In this document: piece by piece, positions 46,548-58,147 of the stretch
Numbering within the stretch: the first letter of the stretch is position 1
Layout of the letters: each line of letters starts with the position of its first letter
Origin: Mauremys mutica
Lineage: Eukaryota > Chordata > Testudines > Geoemydidae
DNA: 64,000 nt
Direction: 5' to 3'
Assembly: GCF_020497125.1 (NCBI RefSeq)
Contig: NC_059075.1
Coordinates: 35,810,003 to 35,874,002 of the forward strand
The notes under the pieces: model-generated
The model's database searches: none
What the model was told of the DNA's origin: nothing
Seen by the model: the letters and a program-made list of their open reading frames with translations, nothing else
Position numbers and translations under genes: made by a program

Positions 46548-47342
46548 TGTCACAGGGTAACAATGAACCTTTAAGAGGGAGCGGAGCCAGTCCATCTTTA
46601 TGTTCTCAGCACACTCCAGTTTGGTCAATTAAGAGGCACCTGGGCCTACAATAGAAAAAAGACCCAGATAAAGAGAGAAATTCGGTGAATCAGAGTTGCC
46701 TGAGTGGAAGTCAGAGACAGGTAAGAGCTGTCAGGGACCAGGAGACTATGGAAGATCCTGGGCCAGAAGGAAATAGATGATGGTCCCTAGTAGAAGGCTG
46801 AAGGCAGGGAGAGCTGCAGGAGGGGTTTGTTGGCTAACATCTCCAAGTCAGAGAGCCAGGGCAGGAGGGCTGGAGAGGGCTTAAGGCAGGGAAGTAGTGG
46901 AGGAGCTTACCCTCTGACATTTCCAGGACATGAAGGCTGGAGGAACTGTGAGCGGGCCAGAGAGAGAGTAAAGGATGCTCCCTGGCAAGGATGCTCCCAG
47001 CCAGGAGGCTGCTTCCAGTGGGGAAGAATGGGGTTGCACTTGAGTTGGAAAGGCTGGGATGGCTGTCCTGTTAAAAGGACAGGAGAGGACTGGCAGAGAG
47101 AGTCAGGTGAGATTGAAGGCACCACTGAGTAATATGTGGGACATCAAGGAATGAGATGTCTTGTGTTTTAATGACTGTTTGCACTGGGGTGAGAAATGGA
47201 TTGTATGTTTCAGATTTATATTTTGGACCATTCCAGCTCTATGGAGGGCATTACTGTAGCAAGAGAGCCTGAGATGGAGTTCCTGGGGACTCTGAAAGGG
47301 GAAACTGAAGCAGGCATGCCTGTCAAGACACCGCATTTTACA
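46548..47342 (+). mobile_element. Probable solo LTR inserted in CR1
   Basis: The 795-bp block separates CR1 sequence ending GCCTGAGTGCAGGG from its natural continuation GGGATGGACTAGATCC. It begins TGTCACAGGGTAAC and ends GCATTTTACA, the TG...CA pattern of LTRs. Flanks GCGA and GGGA agree at three of four bases. The interior is GA-rich and non-coding, and the frame at 46827-47132 has no motif. Family is unassigned and no internal retroelement sequence is attached. Confidence 0.6.
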
Positions 47343-47400
47343 GGGATGGACTAGATCCTATTGAGGTCCCTTACCACCTTCCATTTCTATAATTCTCTGG
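47343..47400 (+). mobile_element. CR1 3' terminus after LTR insertion
   Basis: GGGATGGACTAGATCCTATT, then GAGGTCCCTTACCACC and TTTCTATAATTCT, is the CR1 end that completes the copy broken at 46547. Confidence 0.8.
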
Positions 47401-48065
47401 TTATTGATCTTTTTTCCATTGGTTTATAATTTAGATGGAGTTATTTTCCCAAATTAAATTTCATTTAGATACTGTGGAATAAATTCTGTTCCATGCTACA
47501 ACCTCAGGAGGCTGGCATTGTGTTCACAGTGGAAGATAGACATCAACATTTTTTTTTTCATCAAAATATAAAATTAGAGCCACTCAGGGTGTGTTTATGG
47601 CATGGCATATAGTTTGTATTGGCATGAATTTGAATGACCATGTTACATGTGAGTGAAAAGCCATGCCCAAACTATGCAGGGTCACTACAATTGAGTGTTG
47701 AGAAAAAAAATGATGGTGAGAATTTTCAAATGTAGATGCCTAAAATTTGGCATTTCCTAACTAAAAGTTAGTTTGATCTTCAGAGGTCTTGAGCACCCTC
47801 CACCTCTGTGGAAGTAAATAGAGCTTATAGGTTTTCATTGTACCAAACCGCATGGAACTTGGTGCGATGAATGCAGGTTGCAGGAGGGAAGAATTTGGAA
47901 GCATCAGGATGTCAGTCTGCATGCACATGGCTAGAATGCTCAACGGTAGTTGCAAAAGCCCTGTAAATAGTTGCTTTAATAAACAAACCTGCCATGTTGT
48001 TATTATATAGCTATTGTATATGAAACACTTAGCACTATCAAAGATTAGGCCACCACAGCCCCTAT
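47401..48065. other. Unassigned AT-rich DNA
   Basis: No gene or repeat is recognised. The 141-codon minus frame at 47761-48186 runs from this DNA into the MITE and has no domain. Confidence 0.4.
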
Positions 48066-48245
48066 CAGAGCCATCCCTTGGGTAGGGCGAATCGGGGTGA
48101 CTGCTCCGGGCTCCACGCTTTGGGGGGCCCCATGGGCCGGTGTGATGGGCCGGCACGGTCGGTCCCAGAAGAGACAAATCCGTCACTTCCGCCCCAGGCC
48201 CTGCATGGCCCCTATCCTGCGCTCTTCAGCATTCAGGTGGATTGG
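48066..48245 (+). mobile_element. GC-rich MITE fragment
   Basis: It starts CAGAGCCATCCCTTGGGTAG and continues with CTCCGGGCTCCACGCTTTGG, GGGGCCCCATGGGCCGG; the GC-rich island is abrupt against AT-rich DNA. The right TIR is not found. It is related at the left end to 24255-24325. Confidence 0.55.
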
Positions 48246-49863
48246 TATGCCTTCTCAGAGACTCGCTGAAAACCACAAGCTTCCATGAGGTGCAGCAGCC
48301 TGCTTGCTTGCTACTCAGTGCAAAGTCAGGGCCTTATTTAGATATATGATTATGGGTATATAGTTTATTAATTCTGAGTACTCAAATAGGACCACATCAC
48401 ATCACACCACATGGTCCCATGTTTATAGTATAAATAACAGAGGGAGGATATTTTAGAAAATCTTCAGGTCAAAATTCATCACTGTATGCTCTAAATTACA
48501 GCAAAATTTAATCATTACAATTTTAAACATGAAACTGGTACAATTTGTAAATACCTTTGTTTCTAATGGCAAGTTGTCTTAATTACAATATACTTATGGT
48601 GTAGTGGCAGAAAAGTTAGTCCTCATTTTCAAAACCTCTAAATATTTCCTAAAATATTCTTTTAAAAAATCACCTATGTCACAATTATAAAGTGGATTCT
48701 GGCAAGAAGCAAGGGCTAGAAACAAATGCTTTATCCCATTAGATAGCGTGGCTTCTTCATTCCTTGTGTGATATTGCTTTCTTTTCTAATGCTGATATTT
48801 CACAAGATAACAGACCTTAAAACTGTCAGTGGTCCAAGATTTAAGACAAATGCAACTTTCAATTCTTGCTTTTCCACAGGAGAGGAAAAAAACATGTTTG
48901 GGGTAGATAATTTTTATTAAAACAATAGCAGCGATGTGAACAATAACAAGACTGGAATCTTATTCAGTAGTTTCAGCAAAGATTATTGGGCAGAACGCAG
49001 ATGAGGTCAATGGTGAAAAATAAACACAATTTGGTTTTTGATGCAAGGACTTTATTCTATTTCTGTAAAATACAGGTACATTTATTCTTTTACTACCATG
49101 CTCATATAAGTGGTCCTTACACAGTGTGTGTGTGTGTGCACGCGTGTGCCTCTAGTTAGAGAGAAAATATGGGGTAGTGAACTGATTCAAATAAAATACA
49201 TTTAAAGACATTTCATATCCACCTGACTGCATTTGGCTGAGATTAGAAATAACATGGATGTAAATACAGTGAGAAAATTGCTTTCATGGACTATTCAACC
49301 CAATCACAAAGGGGAAATATTAGAAATCTTTCAAGAAAGCCTGATCCTGGGAGTGTTCCAGCTTGAAATGATTACTAGACCAAAGAGATTTGGAAATTTA
49401 AAACTTCAGAGGTATTGCCAGAAACACAGTTACATGAAAATTGATAATCCTGAAGAGACTTTAGTGGAGTATACCTCCAACCAGTTTGAGGTTGACCAAT
49501 TATGGAATGTGTGTAGAAATCTCCAGAGAGAGAGAGAGAGAGAGAACCCATGTGGATATATAGTGGTTAAAGTGGACTGAAATTGAATGAACTCTATCTG
49601 CATCAGTCAGGAGGTATGAGACTTGTGTAACAGTGCTGGTTATCCAAGCCAGGGAGAGGAAGGGGAGGCCTTTCTCTTTTTGAACAGAGTGGGAGCTGTG
49701 CTCATCCCTTGGTCCCATTTACTGTAGCCTCTGGATATTCACAGAGAGTTACATATAGCCATATCCTCCCAGCTGGAGTAAATTGGCATAATTCCACCAG
49801 ACAAAATAGTCTGTCTCATAATATAGAGACATGGAAAAATAAAGGCCTGATGTCCAAACTTTC
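48246..49863. other. AT-rich DNA with short simple repeats
   Basis: Short (TG)n at 49124-49137 and (GA)n at 49526-49543. The 115-codon frame at 49233-49580 reads through the (GA)n and shows no domain. Confidence 0.45.
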
Positions 49864-49892
49864 TTGTGCGCACATGTGCGCGCGCACACACA

Positions 49893-49964
<72 letters not shown>
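49864..49964. repeat. (CA)n microsatellite with CG-containing alternating head
   Basis: About 80 bases of nearly pure CA (49885-49964, one CTCA interruption near 49892) follow TGTGCGCACATGTGCGCGCG. The whole tract is almost strictly alternating purine-pyrimidine, so it could adopt Z-DNA. It accounts for the His-Thr and Cys-Val frames on the two strands. Confidence 0.97.
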
Positions 49965-49969
<5 letters not shown>

Positions 49970-50229
49970 GCTAAAATAATTAACTAAACCTTGCATAAGG
50001 AAAACTACACTACAAATCTATCTGGGAAACAAAAAGATAGTGAACATGCTCTAGTCCTGCAATTTCAGCTCCCTCAATGCAGATATACATTAATTCATTA
50101 TGAATTGAGAATTAGAAACTAGACCATTCTTTTTAACAAGAGCTTTAATTTGAAACATCAGGGTCCAGCCTGCCTATGTTTTCCTGGAGCTGACATCGCT
50201 CTATTCCACCTATATTGACTTGTAGTTTG

Positions 50230-50425
50230 TCCAGGGGTTAGGGTGTGACTCTAGGACTTGGCAGATCTCCTGCTTCACCACAGACTTCCTTCGTGATGTG
50301 GGCTGAGTCACTTTGTCTCTCTGTGCCCCAGTTTCCTACCTCAAAGGGGTGTTGTGAGGATAAATACATTAGAGATAGTGAGACACCAAGATACTAGGGT
50401 AATAGGGCGGGGGAAGTACAAGTAT
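50230..50425 (+). repeat. MIR SINE
   Basis: TAGGACTTGGCAGATCTCC, TGGGCTGAGTCACTTTGTCT, CTCTGTGCCCCAGTTTCC, GGGGTGTTGTGAGGATAAAT and ACATTAGAGATAGTGAGACA follow MIR order. Confidence 0.78.
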
Positions 50426-51282
50426 CTAAGTTAGACAGATTGTATGTCCTGGCAGACATGAATAACACAAAACTGCTTGTCTTTTATTTGTGTTTAGCCT
50501 CATGTGTGAATTTAGGAGAATTTACATTTCAGATGCAACTTGATTGTCTTTCTGGTTTTGCCTAGCAATTGTAATTAAAGGTAGCCAAATCTAACCAAGG
50601 TTCGGTGCAAAGTTCTATACCGGTGTTATCTTAAACTAACACCCATAGAGTCCTCAACAAACATCCTTATTAATCCCATTGAGCTTTCTAATGAATGACA
50701 TTTAGCGATCTATTTATTCAGTTATCTTGTCTCTATCCAGGTACCTGGTACATGGACTAACTTACTCACTTTTTAATACTATGTGTCCAATCCTATGACG
50801 TGCTGAGTGCTGTAAAATTTCTCATTGGGAATTGATGGCCATTCATAGGAAAGGCTCAATTCCTCATAACACTGAGCCCAAAATCAATCAATCAACCAAT
50901 CAGTCAAGATGCCCATTCAGTAAATTGATCTAACAACAAGACTATGCATGTCATCCAGAGGGAAAGGACTTGTATTAATCCAACACTATAGGAAGATGTG
51001 AAGGTCTGGCAGTGAGTAGCTCACATTATGTTTCAAAAGTGCATACTTTTAACATTTATAGGTTAGTTTTAAATAATATCATATCCTATAGTGGTACTTC
51101 TTCCAGAGAGGTTAATGAGGCAATGAGTTAAAGCACTAGTTTTACACTTTTGGAAAAGTGGCTTCAAATAATACTTAGGTTATAACATTACATTAATGTT
51201 ATTTCAGCTACTTACTCCCTTTTGGGCACTTTTTACACATCACAAAAACACCACATATTTAAGATAATTGGATCATTAAGCC
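50426..51282. other. Unassigned AT-rich DNA
   Basis: No gene or repeat is recognised. Confidence 0.4.
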
Positions 51283-51644
51283 TTAGGCCTGGTCTACACT
51301 ACGCGTTTAAACTGAATTTAGTAGCGTTAAACCGATTTAACCCTGCACCCGTCCACACAATGAGGCCCTTTATATTGATATAAAGGGCTCTTTAAACCAA
51401 TTTCTGTACTCCTCCCCGACGAGAGGAGTAGCGCTGAAATCGGTATTGCCATGTCGGATTAGGGTTAGTGTGGCCACAAATCGACGGTATTGGCCTCCGG
51501 GCGGTATCCCACAGTGCACCATTGTGACCGCTCTGGAAAGCAATCTGAACTCGGATGCACTGGCCAGGTAGACAGGAAAAGCCCCGCAAACTTCTGAATT
51601 TCATTTCCTGTTTGCCCAGCGTGGAGCTCTGATCAGCACGGGTG

Positions 51645-51800
51645 GCGATGCAGTCCCAAATCCAAAAAGAGCTCCAGCATGGACCGTACGGGAGATACTG
51701 GATCTGATCGCTATATGGGGCGACAAATCTGTTCTATCAGAGCTCCGTTACAGAACACGAAATAACAAAGCATTTGAAAAAATCTCCAGGCTATGATAGA
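51645..51800 (+). pseudogene. Myb/SANT-like DNA-binding domain relic
   Basis: Plus-strand frame starting near 51657 reads KRAPAWTVREILDLIAIWGD, then SVLSELRYRTRNNKAFEKI and two stops. The spaced tryptophans and the E-L-R/F-E-K-I pattern match trihelix-type Myb/SANT-like domains encoded by Harbinger elements as the second protein that accompanies transposase and binds DNA. A frameshift at the stops leads to a related region (DRGHSRDSAQ, 51800-51830). Too short and broken to be functional. Confidence 0.75.
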
Positions 51801-52189
51801 CAGAGGCCACAGCAGGGACTCAGCACAGTGCTGCGTGAGAAGCGTAACGGAAAGCCAAAGAATCAAATGGACGCTCATGGAGGGAGGGACGGGGTACTGA
51901 GGACTCCAGCTATCCCACAGTCCCCGCAGTCTCCGAAAAGCATTTGCATTCTTTGCTGAGCTCCAAATGCCTGAAGGGTCAAAAACATTTTCCCGGGTGT
52001 TTCAGGGTGTATGTCGTCAATTTACACCCTTCCTCCCCCTGAAAGAAAAGGGAAAAAAATCGTTTCTCGCCTTTTTTCAATGTCACCCTATGTCTACTGC
52101 ATGCTGCTGGTAGACAGGGTGTTGCAGCACTGAACACCAGCATCCCCTTCCCAGTGGCAGACGGTACATTATGACTGCTATCTATCATC

Positions 52190-52790
52190 AGCAGCAGCCC
52201 GTGAGTGCTCCTGGCTGGCCTTGGTGAGGTCGGCCGGGGACGCCTGGGTAAAAATAGGAATGACTCCCGGTCATTCCCGGCAGATGGTACAAAAGGATTG
52301 GTAACCGTCCTCATCATAGCAACTGGGGGCTGAGCTCCATCAGCCCCCCCACTTTCATGTCTAAAGAAAAGATTCTGTACTGCCTGGACTATCTTAGCAG
52401 CTGGAGGCTGCCTCCCCCTCATTTTATCTCACTAAAAGTCAGTGTTTCTTATTCCTGCATTCTTTATTACTTCATCACACAAATGGGGGGACACTGCCAT
52501 GGTAGCCCAGGAGGGTTGGGAGAGGAGGGAAGCAACGGGTGGTGTTGTTGCAGGGGCACCCCCTAGAATGGCATGCAGCTCATCATTTCTGCGGGATCTC
52601 TGGGGCTCTGACATGGAGCGGCTGTGCTCTCTGGTTCTCTAGTACACTTGCCCCATATTCTAGACAGGACTGACTCTATTTTTAGACAAAACATAAAGAA
52701 GGGAATGACCCAGGGAGTCATTTCCATTTTTGTCCATGCGCCCCCGGCCGACCCCAGCGAGGCCAGCCAGGAGCACCCATGACAGCAGCA
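52190..52790. repeat. Internal inverted repeats of the Harbinger element
   Basis: The segment 52190-52270 (GAGTGCTCCTGGCTGGCC, GGTCGGCCGGGG, GGAATGACTCCC) and the segment 52710-52790 (GGGAGTCATTTCC, CCCCCGGCCGACC, GGCCAGCCAGGAGCACC) are reverse complements at most positions. Between and beside them a motif near GCAGAYGGTACAAAAGGATT recurs at 52280, 52790 and (degenerate) 52886. Confidence 0.85.
52560..52620 (-). pseudogene. Myb/SANT-protein C-terminal relic, opposite strand
   Basis: The minus-strand frame contains NDELHAILGGAPATTPP, which in Harbinger Myb/SANT-like proteins follows soon after the DNA-binding domain (usual motif F-Y-x-E-L-H-A-I-L-G). Here it lies on the strand opposite the domain at 51645-51800, between inverted repeats. 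Confidence 0.6.
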
Positions 52791-53429
52791 GATGGTACAA
52801 AAGGATTGATAACCATCATCGCCAATTTCCAAATGCAAATAGTGCAAAATGACGGATAACCATCATCTCATCACCAATTTACAATGGCAGACGGTGCAAT
52901 AGGGATGGTAATCATCTCTGCTACCTTGCTGCTGTGTAGCACTGCAGTACTGCTTCTGTCAGCAGCATCCAGTACTCATATGGTGACAGTGACAAAAGGC
53001 AAAACGGGCTCCATGGTTGCCATGCTATGGCATCTGCCAGGGCAATCCAGGTGAAAAAGGGCGCAAAATGATTGTTTGCCGTTGCTTTCACGGAGGAAGG
53101 ATTGAGTGACGACATTTACCCAGAATCACCCGCGACACTGTTTTTGCCCCATCATGCATTGGGATCTCAACCCAGAATTCCAATGGGTGGGGGAGACTGC
53201 GGGAACTATGGGATAGCTACGGGATAGCTACCCACAGTGCAACGCTCCGGAAATCGACGCTAGCCTCGGTACATGGACGCACACCGCCGAATTAATGTGC
53301 TTGGTGTGGCCGCGTGCACTCGACTTTATACAATCTGTTTTAAAAAACCGGTTTCTGTAAAATCGGAATAATCCCGTGGTGTAGACATACCCTTAGACTG
53401 CATATATTGCAGGGAAGGACTAAAGTACT

Positions 53430-53540
53430 TTAGGATTAATAGATTTTAAGGCCAGTAGGGACCATGATATCACCTAGTCTGTATATAGTCTATATAACAT
53501 AGGCTACGGAATTTCACCCAATTACTCAGCATTCAGCCCA
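53430..53540 (-). mobile_element. CR1 3' tail fragment
   Basis: AATAGATTTTAAGGCCAGTA, GGGACCATGATATCACCTAG, TCTGTATATAGT and CATAGGCTACGGAATTTCAC are the decayed complement of a CR1 terminus. Confidence 0.7.
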
Positions 53541-54159
53541 ATAATTTGTGTTTGATTTAAATATATTGTTATTCCAGAGGATTGAGTGAAACCTCATTGA
53601 AACTGGTAGGCATTATTGACACCCTTCATTCAGGGTCACTGTAATAAATAATCAAGCTCCTTTATGGAACCAAATACCTAGCTGAAACAATAAGAGCCAC
53701 CACCCAAAATGCAGGCAAATGGCAAGGCTTCAGTAGAAGCTGAACTCTGTGGTCCACAGGGTTTTCCTAGAAACTAATATTGCAAATGCAGAGTCTGGGG
53801 TACTGACTGGTGGAGCTCTGTGTGTGCGAGAGAAGCAGCAGAAACAAACAGAAGAGCACAGAGAAGGACCAAAGAAACCCCAGACATAGCCATAGAAGCT
53901 CTATTAGCGTGACCCTGAGAAAAAAAGCTAAGACATAGAGAGCTTTTGGGTACAGTGAGGGCTGAAAGAGACTTGGAAGTAAAGAAACTATCGTCTGTTG
54001 TTTGATTCCTTCTGTGATCAAAAGGGAACAGGACTTTAGACATTATTTATACATTAACAGGATTGCACCAAAGAAATACCTGACTCCAACATAAGTTTCT
54101 CCTCCTAACAGAAATACTTTGCTAGACTCCAAAAACTGTCCAATTGCTTGGGTCAAAAA

Positions 54160-54245
54160 CTGGTAACAATATCTTCCAGAAAGCCATCGAGTCTTGAATT
54201 AAAGTCTTTGAGAGAGGGAATCCCTCACATCCCTGTCAGTGAAAC
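54160..54245 (-). mobile_element. CR1 fragment
   Basis: CCAGAAAGCCATCGAGTCTT, GAATTAAAGTCTTTGAGAGA and GGGAATCCCTCACATCCCTG resemble the complement of the CR1 3' region encoding the ORF2 terminus. Confidence 0.5.
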
Positions 54246-54429
54246 TTCAGTGCTTTCAGGTCTTTGCTTTCAGTAGCATCATTTACTTCCCTTCCACACT
54301 GCATCTTACTGGCCAAATTCACTCATAGGATCCACCCTGCCCCCACTGAAGTTGAAGGGAGTTTTGTTAACTTAAATGAGAGAAAGTTCAGGCCCACATC
54401 CAGTATATACATAAAGGATAAAAACCAAG

Positions 54430-54515
54430 GGCAATATCCTTAACTGGTGTAACTAGTGGGGCAGGTCCATTGACATCAATGGAGCTAGAATGATTTACAC
54501 CAGGTCTGGATTCAA
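54430..54515. repeat. Short fold-back repeat (ACTGGTGTAA...TTTACACCAGGT)
   Basis: Arms AACTGGTGTAA (about 54441) and TTTACACCAGG (about 54494) enclose the near-palindromic CCATTGACATCAATGGAG. It is one of several relics with the GAAGTCAATGG-type core in the window. Confidence 0.45.
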
Positions 54516-54578
54516 GTAACCACTTCTACAACTCAGTTCATGCAATTAGTCTTGTTGGGTATATCAATTAGTCCTGCT

Positions 54579-54875
54579 GGGTATGTGTGATAAAAAAACA
54601 ACAACACATGGCACTGAGTTTCAGAGCCTGGGTCAGCAGACTTGGGCTTGGGGGACGGGGCTAAAAGTAGCAGAGTAGATGTTTGGGCTCAGGCTAGAGC
54701 CTGGGCTTTCAGACCTTTCCGCACCATGGGATCTCAAAGACTGGCTCCTATATGGGCCTAAACATTGACACTGCAATTTTATAGCCCCACAGGCCAAACC
54801 CCATGAGCCTCAGACAGCTGATCTGGGCCAGCTGGGGCTGTGCCACCAATCTTTTATTGCAGTGTAGACATACCC
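54579..54875. mobile_element. Harbinger-like MITE, old
   Basis: The right end ATTGCAGTGTAGACATACCC is a PIF/Harbinger-type TIR as at 53392, and the left end GGGTATGTGTGATAAAAAAA is its decayed partner. The interior has GAGCCTGGGTCAGCAGACTT, and a related inverted segment CAGCTGATCTGGGCCAGCTG. No matching 3-bp TSD is visible. Confidence 0.65.
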
Positions 54876-57800
54876 ATAGACACCAGCTGGGCTATTCACA
54901 AAAGGGCTGCAAGATGGATCCTCAACTTCTTTCTCAGTATCTAATTATGGGATAATTAGCAAGAATGCTATAAATATTTTGTTTTACCTTTTAATGGTGA
55001 GGCTAGATCAACAGATGGGCTATCGAAAAGAACTTAGCTGCAGTATTAAAAGGCAAAAGTCAATAAAGAGAAATGTGTACAAAAGGCAAAGCTGTTAGCA
55101 GAAATGTATTGATGTCGTTCAGTAACTTGTCCCAGTCTTGCTCTTTATTGCTCTTTTTATTTCTGTCCTTGCAGGAAGGAATCTCTCAGAGCCACATACG
55201 GAAAAGAAACAAAGCACCTACCACCCAAATCTCACTGCTTCCCTCAAAGCAACGGCTGCTTTCTTGGAACAAGTTGCTTTTGTCAAGTGCCGTGAGGCTG
55301 TGGTTTGATTCCAGGGGGATGTCTGTGAAGTGAAGAAAGCATAGTCACAGCCATCAGCAGTTTGATTCAACTTTCAACAGCCCAAACATAGTTAAGCCTC
55401 AGGAATTGTTGTCCCCTAAAGGAAGATAAAAACCAAGGCAAGGGAATTAGTGTGATCTTGCACCATTAAACAGACGTGTGTACCACTGCGAAGGATTCCT
55501 GCTTTCTTATTGCCGCTATTTAGTACTGCTTTGAATAATGGCAGCAAAGAACAAAGCACCAAAACAAAGGGGGAAAAGAAATAAGAAAATAAAGGGGATT
55601 AAAAAAAAACCCATCAGAGATGGGAATAATATAGGTTTCCCAAAGGCAGTCCAAAAATATGCACGAGAGGAAGGGTTAGAGGAAAGAATCATGTCTGTGG
55701 TAAAAATCACTCACACGAGCTGGTGTTCATTGGCTAATAGAAACTTTTCCCTGCAGGGTACAGTAATTTATATGATTCAGCTTTGCTTTTAATTAAAAAG
55801 GGAGAGAGAGGTTTATATATTAACCATCATAAAACATATGCCCTATCGGACTGTTATTGGAAATTTGCACTTGGCAGAGAATGGCAGCTCTCTTTAAATA
55901 CAAGAGACAGGAGTTGAAGTGTGTGTTTCTTTAATCCTCCTTATATTTTAGCAACAAAGGCAACATTAAGGCAGGGATTTAAACAAAGGAGCCTTCAGGA
56001 GTTAGGCGCCCAAATCTCATTGACTTACAACATGATTTTGGTGCCTAGCTCCCTGAAGCTCATGTGGAAATCCCAGCCTAAAAGACTGGCATAAATTAAA
56101 ACAGTCTCAACACTGTTCTAATTCATGTGATGCTGCCTGTGGCCCAGTTTAGGGGCAGACAAGGCAGCAGGTCAAGAGTTGTTCTGGCAGAGAAGGATAG
56201 TCACAGTGTAGGGAACCCTGGGCCATACACCCTTTAAGTTTCTTCCATACTCCTGGTCTAGGAGAGGGTGGTGTAGGACCTGCTGCAGTAGCTCTACTCC
56301 AATAAAGATTTTCCCTTAGTGGAGAAAATCAGGAGTGGTTTTAAAGTTTCTTTTGCACAGCTGGATCAGGGGTCAGGATCTGGCCCCAAGTATATAAATA
56401 CACATACTGCACAAAATGGAGATGACTATGTCTGCCAGTTATGAAATCTTGATGTGTTTTTGAATTTAGTTCAACTTGCCCACATGTTTTAAAGGAAGAA
56501 TCACCCTAGCCTTTTTAATCTCAGTAATTATTCCCACTTGGTATGAACTCATTTCTAATAAGTGATACCATAAATAAGATCATAATGTGGAAAAAGGAAG
56601 CCATGATTTTATTGACAGTTTAGCTATAGGTTCTTTGTGTATTTATTTATTTAGTCTCTGGCTATTATTTAATTTTCAGATTAGTTTTGCAGACTCTGTT
56701 TGGAGGCTATTTCTTCCCAGTGTCGATGACGTCTCTGGGAATCACTTTAGTCTCTTAGCCTAATTGCCAGCTCTTGCGATACTTGTCTCCTGCCAATGCA
56801 CAGTGTGGGAAATAATATGGGCTTTCTCTCTGTAACACACAGGTCTCTGCCTTTTTGGAAGTGTTTCTGTTAGTTATATATGTGTTATATACATATTTCT
56901 TTCTTGAAACACAACTATGGTGAAGGAGTTGCTGGGCCTGGTGAATACTGTCTGTGTTTAGCGAAGCTTCATTCTGCTCTTTGGGAGCTCTCAAGAATGT
57001 TGTTTTTTCCAACACTGCAGTGAATTTAAATACAAAAACATAACATGAAATTCACAGGTCCTCTGGAGACTTAGAAAGAACTCAAATGGGTTATGTGTGA
57101 GAAAGTTTCATTTAATCTCATCTTCAATATAGCGTTAATATGAAAACTGAGGGATTTTTTACTTTCTCCCCCTCCCAGCCATCTAAAGATGCTGGGCTAA
57201 ATTCTACTCTCAATCATATTGATATAAATCCAAAGTAACTACTGAAATAAGTGGAGTTGTTCAGGATGCACCTGGTTGTAGCTGGGAGTTGTATCTGCCC
57301 TGTTTCTTTCAAAAATAGCTTTTATTTAGTTCTGCATAGACAGGTAAGCATACATAACACAGCAAGACAAGAATAAATTGTAAGTCAAAGGAGCTCAATG
57401 CAAGCATATTTACAAAGCATGATAATGGCTCATTACTGACTCTAACAGAAAAGCCCACAATCTCATATTTTTGTTTGTTTTTGTACAAAGGATCGTTACC
57501 TTCAGGAAGGTTTTGCAAAAACTTGCTTGAATTACAGGACAATGTGCCTCCAAAAGAGGACAAAACAAACAGGCCAGTTCCATTTTATTAGGGCAATTCA
57601 TTGCACCCTAGAGAAAGTCCAAGAAATATGTCTTTTTGTGCATGACGGGGAGTGAGGATTGTGTGGCATAAATCTAACTCCCCAAATTCCTGCTTCTGCA
57701 ATTCCAGCCTTTGGGATGGAATGTTGGCTGCAGCTCCTCCATACCATTTTCCTAAAGTATTAGAAAAACTTGTTCCACATCATCGTAGATATTGTAGCCC

Positions 57801-58147
57801 TTCCATGAGTCCTACTTCACGGTCACTCCATGTAGAGCCAATTAAGACGCCTTCCATGATATTCAGGCCCTCTGGTGCAATGGCTCTGTTTCCCACACCC
57901 TACATAGCCCTGCTATGGGGTTTAAGAAGTCGTTTTTAAGATAGTGTTTTCTAATGTGTTAGGTTGTGCCCAAAGAATAAGCAAGGAGGGGCATCGAAGA
58001 TGCATAAATAAAGATGAGTAGGCTTTTACAATAGAATGAAGAGTTCTAGAGGTGTGATTAATTTTTCCTGAAGCTGAGCTCAGCTTTCAAAAGTCTGGGA
58101 AATTCTGCCTAAGTAATGCAGATCTTTCATGTGTGAGCATATATCAG
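54876..58147. other. 3.3-kb stretch without a recognised gene
   Basis: No repeat family stands out and no coding region is established. The splice-acceptor-like site near 55174 and the basic 84-codon frame at 55538-55792 (MAAKNKAPKQRGKRNKKIKG...) are the only items worth a second look. Low repeat content here could reflect constraint, but this cannot be judged from one sequence. Confidence 0.4.
55130..55333 (+). other. Candidate 3' exon with strong splice-acceptor-like sequence
   Basis: A pyrimidine-rich tract (TTGCTCTTTATTGCTCTTTT, then TATTTCTGTCCTTGCAG ending at 55174) precedes GAAGGAATCTC, a good match to a vertebrate 3' splice site. The frame then stays open for 52 codons to TGA at 55331-55333. 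The protein is not recognised. AATAAA occurs about 260 bases downstream (55590-55595). Such sites occur by chance in AT-rich DNA. Confidence 0.2.

Larger units (their letters stand above)
51286..53392 (+). mobile_element. PIF/Harbinger-type DNA element, 2.1 kb, TTA TSD
   Basis: TTA is duplicated at 51283-51285 and 53393-53395. The TIRs GGCCTGGTCTACACTACG and, on the other strand, GGGTATGTCTACACCACG match at 14 of 18 positions, typical of PIF/Harbinger. The interior is CpG-rich with GC palindromes near both ends. It carries an eroded Myb/SANT-like reading frame (51645-51800, plus) and a related C-terminal piece on the minus strand (52560-52615). Inverted repeats of about 80 bp (52190-52270 and 52710-52790) bracket the middle. 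No DDE transposase is seen, so it would need one in trans. Confidence 0.92.

Noticed and set aside
49233..49580. 115-codon frame
   Set aside because: It reads through a (GA)n simple repeat and has no recognisable domain.
49739..49996. His-Thr and Cys-Val repeat proteins
   Set aside because: They are translations of the (CA)n microsatellite.
55538..55792. Basic 84-codon frame resembling a lysine-rich protein start
   Set aside because: A-rich DNA naturally encodes Lys/Asn-rich peptides; no family match is recognised.
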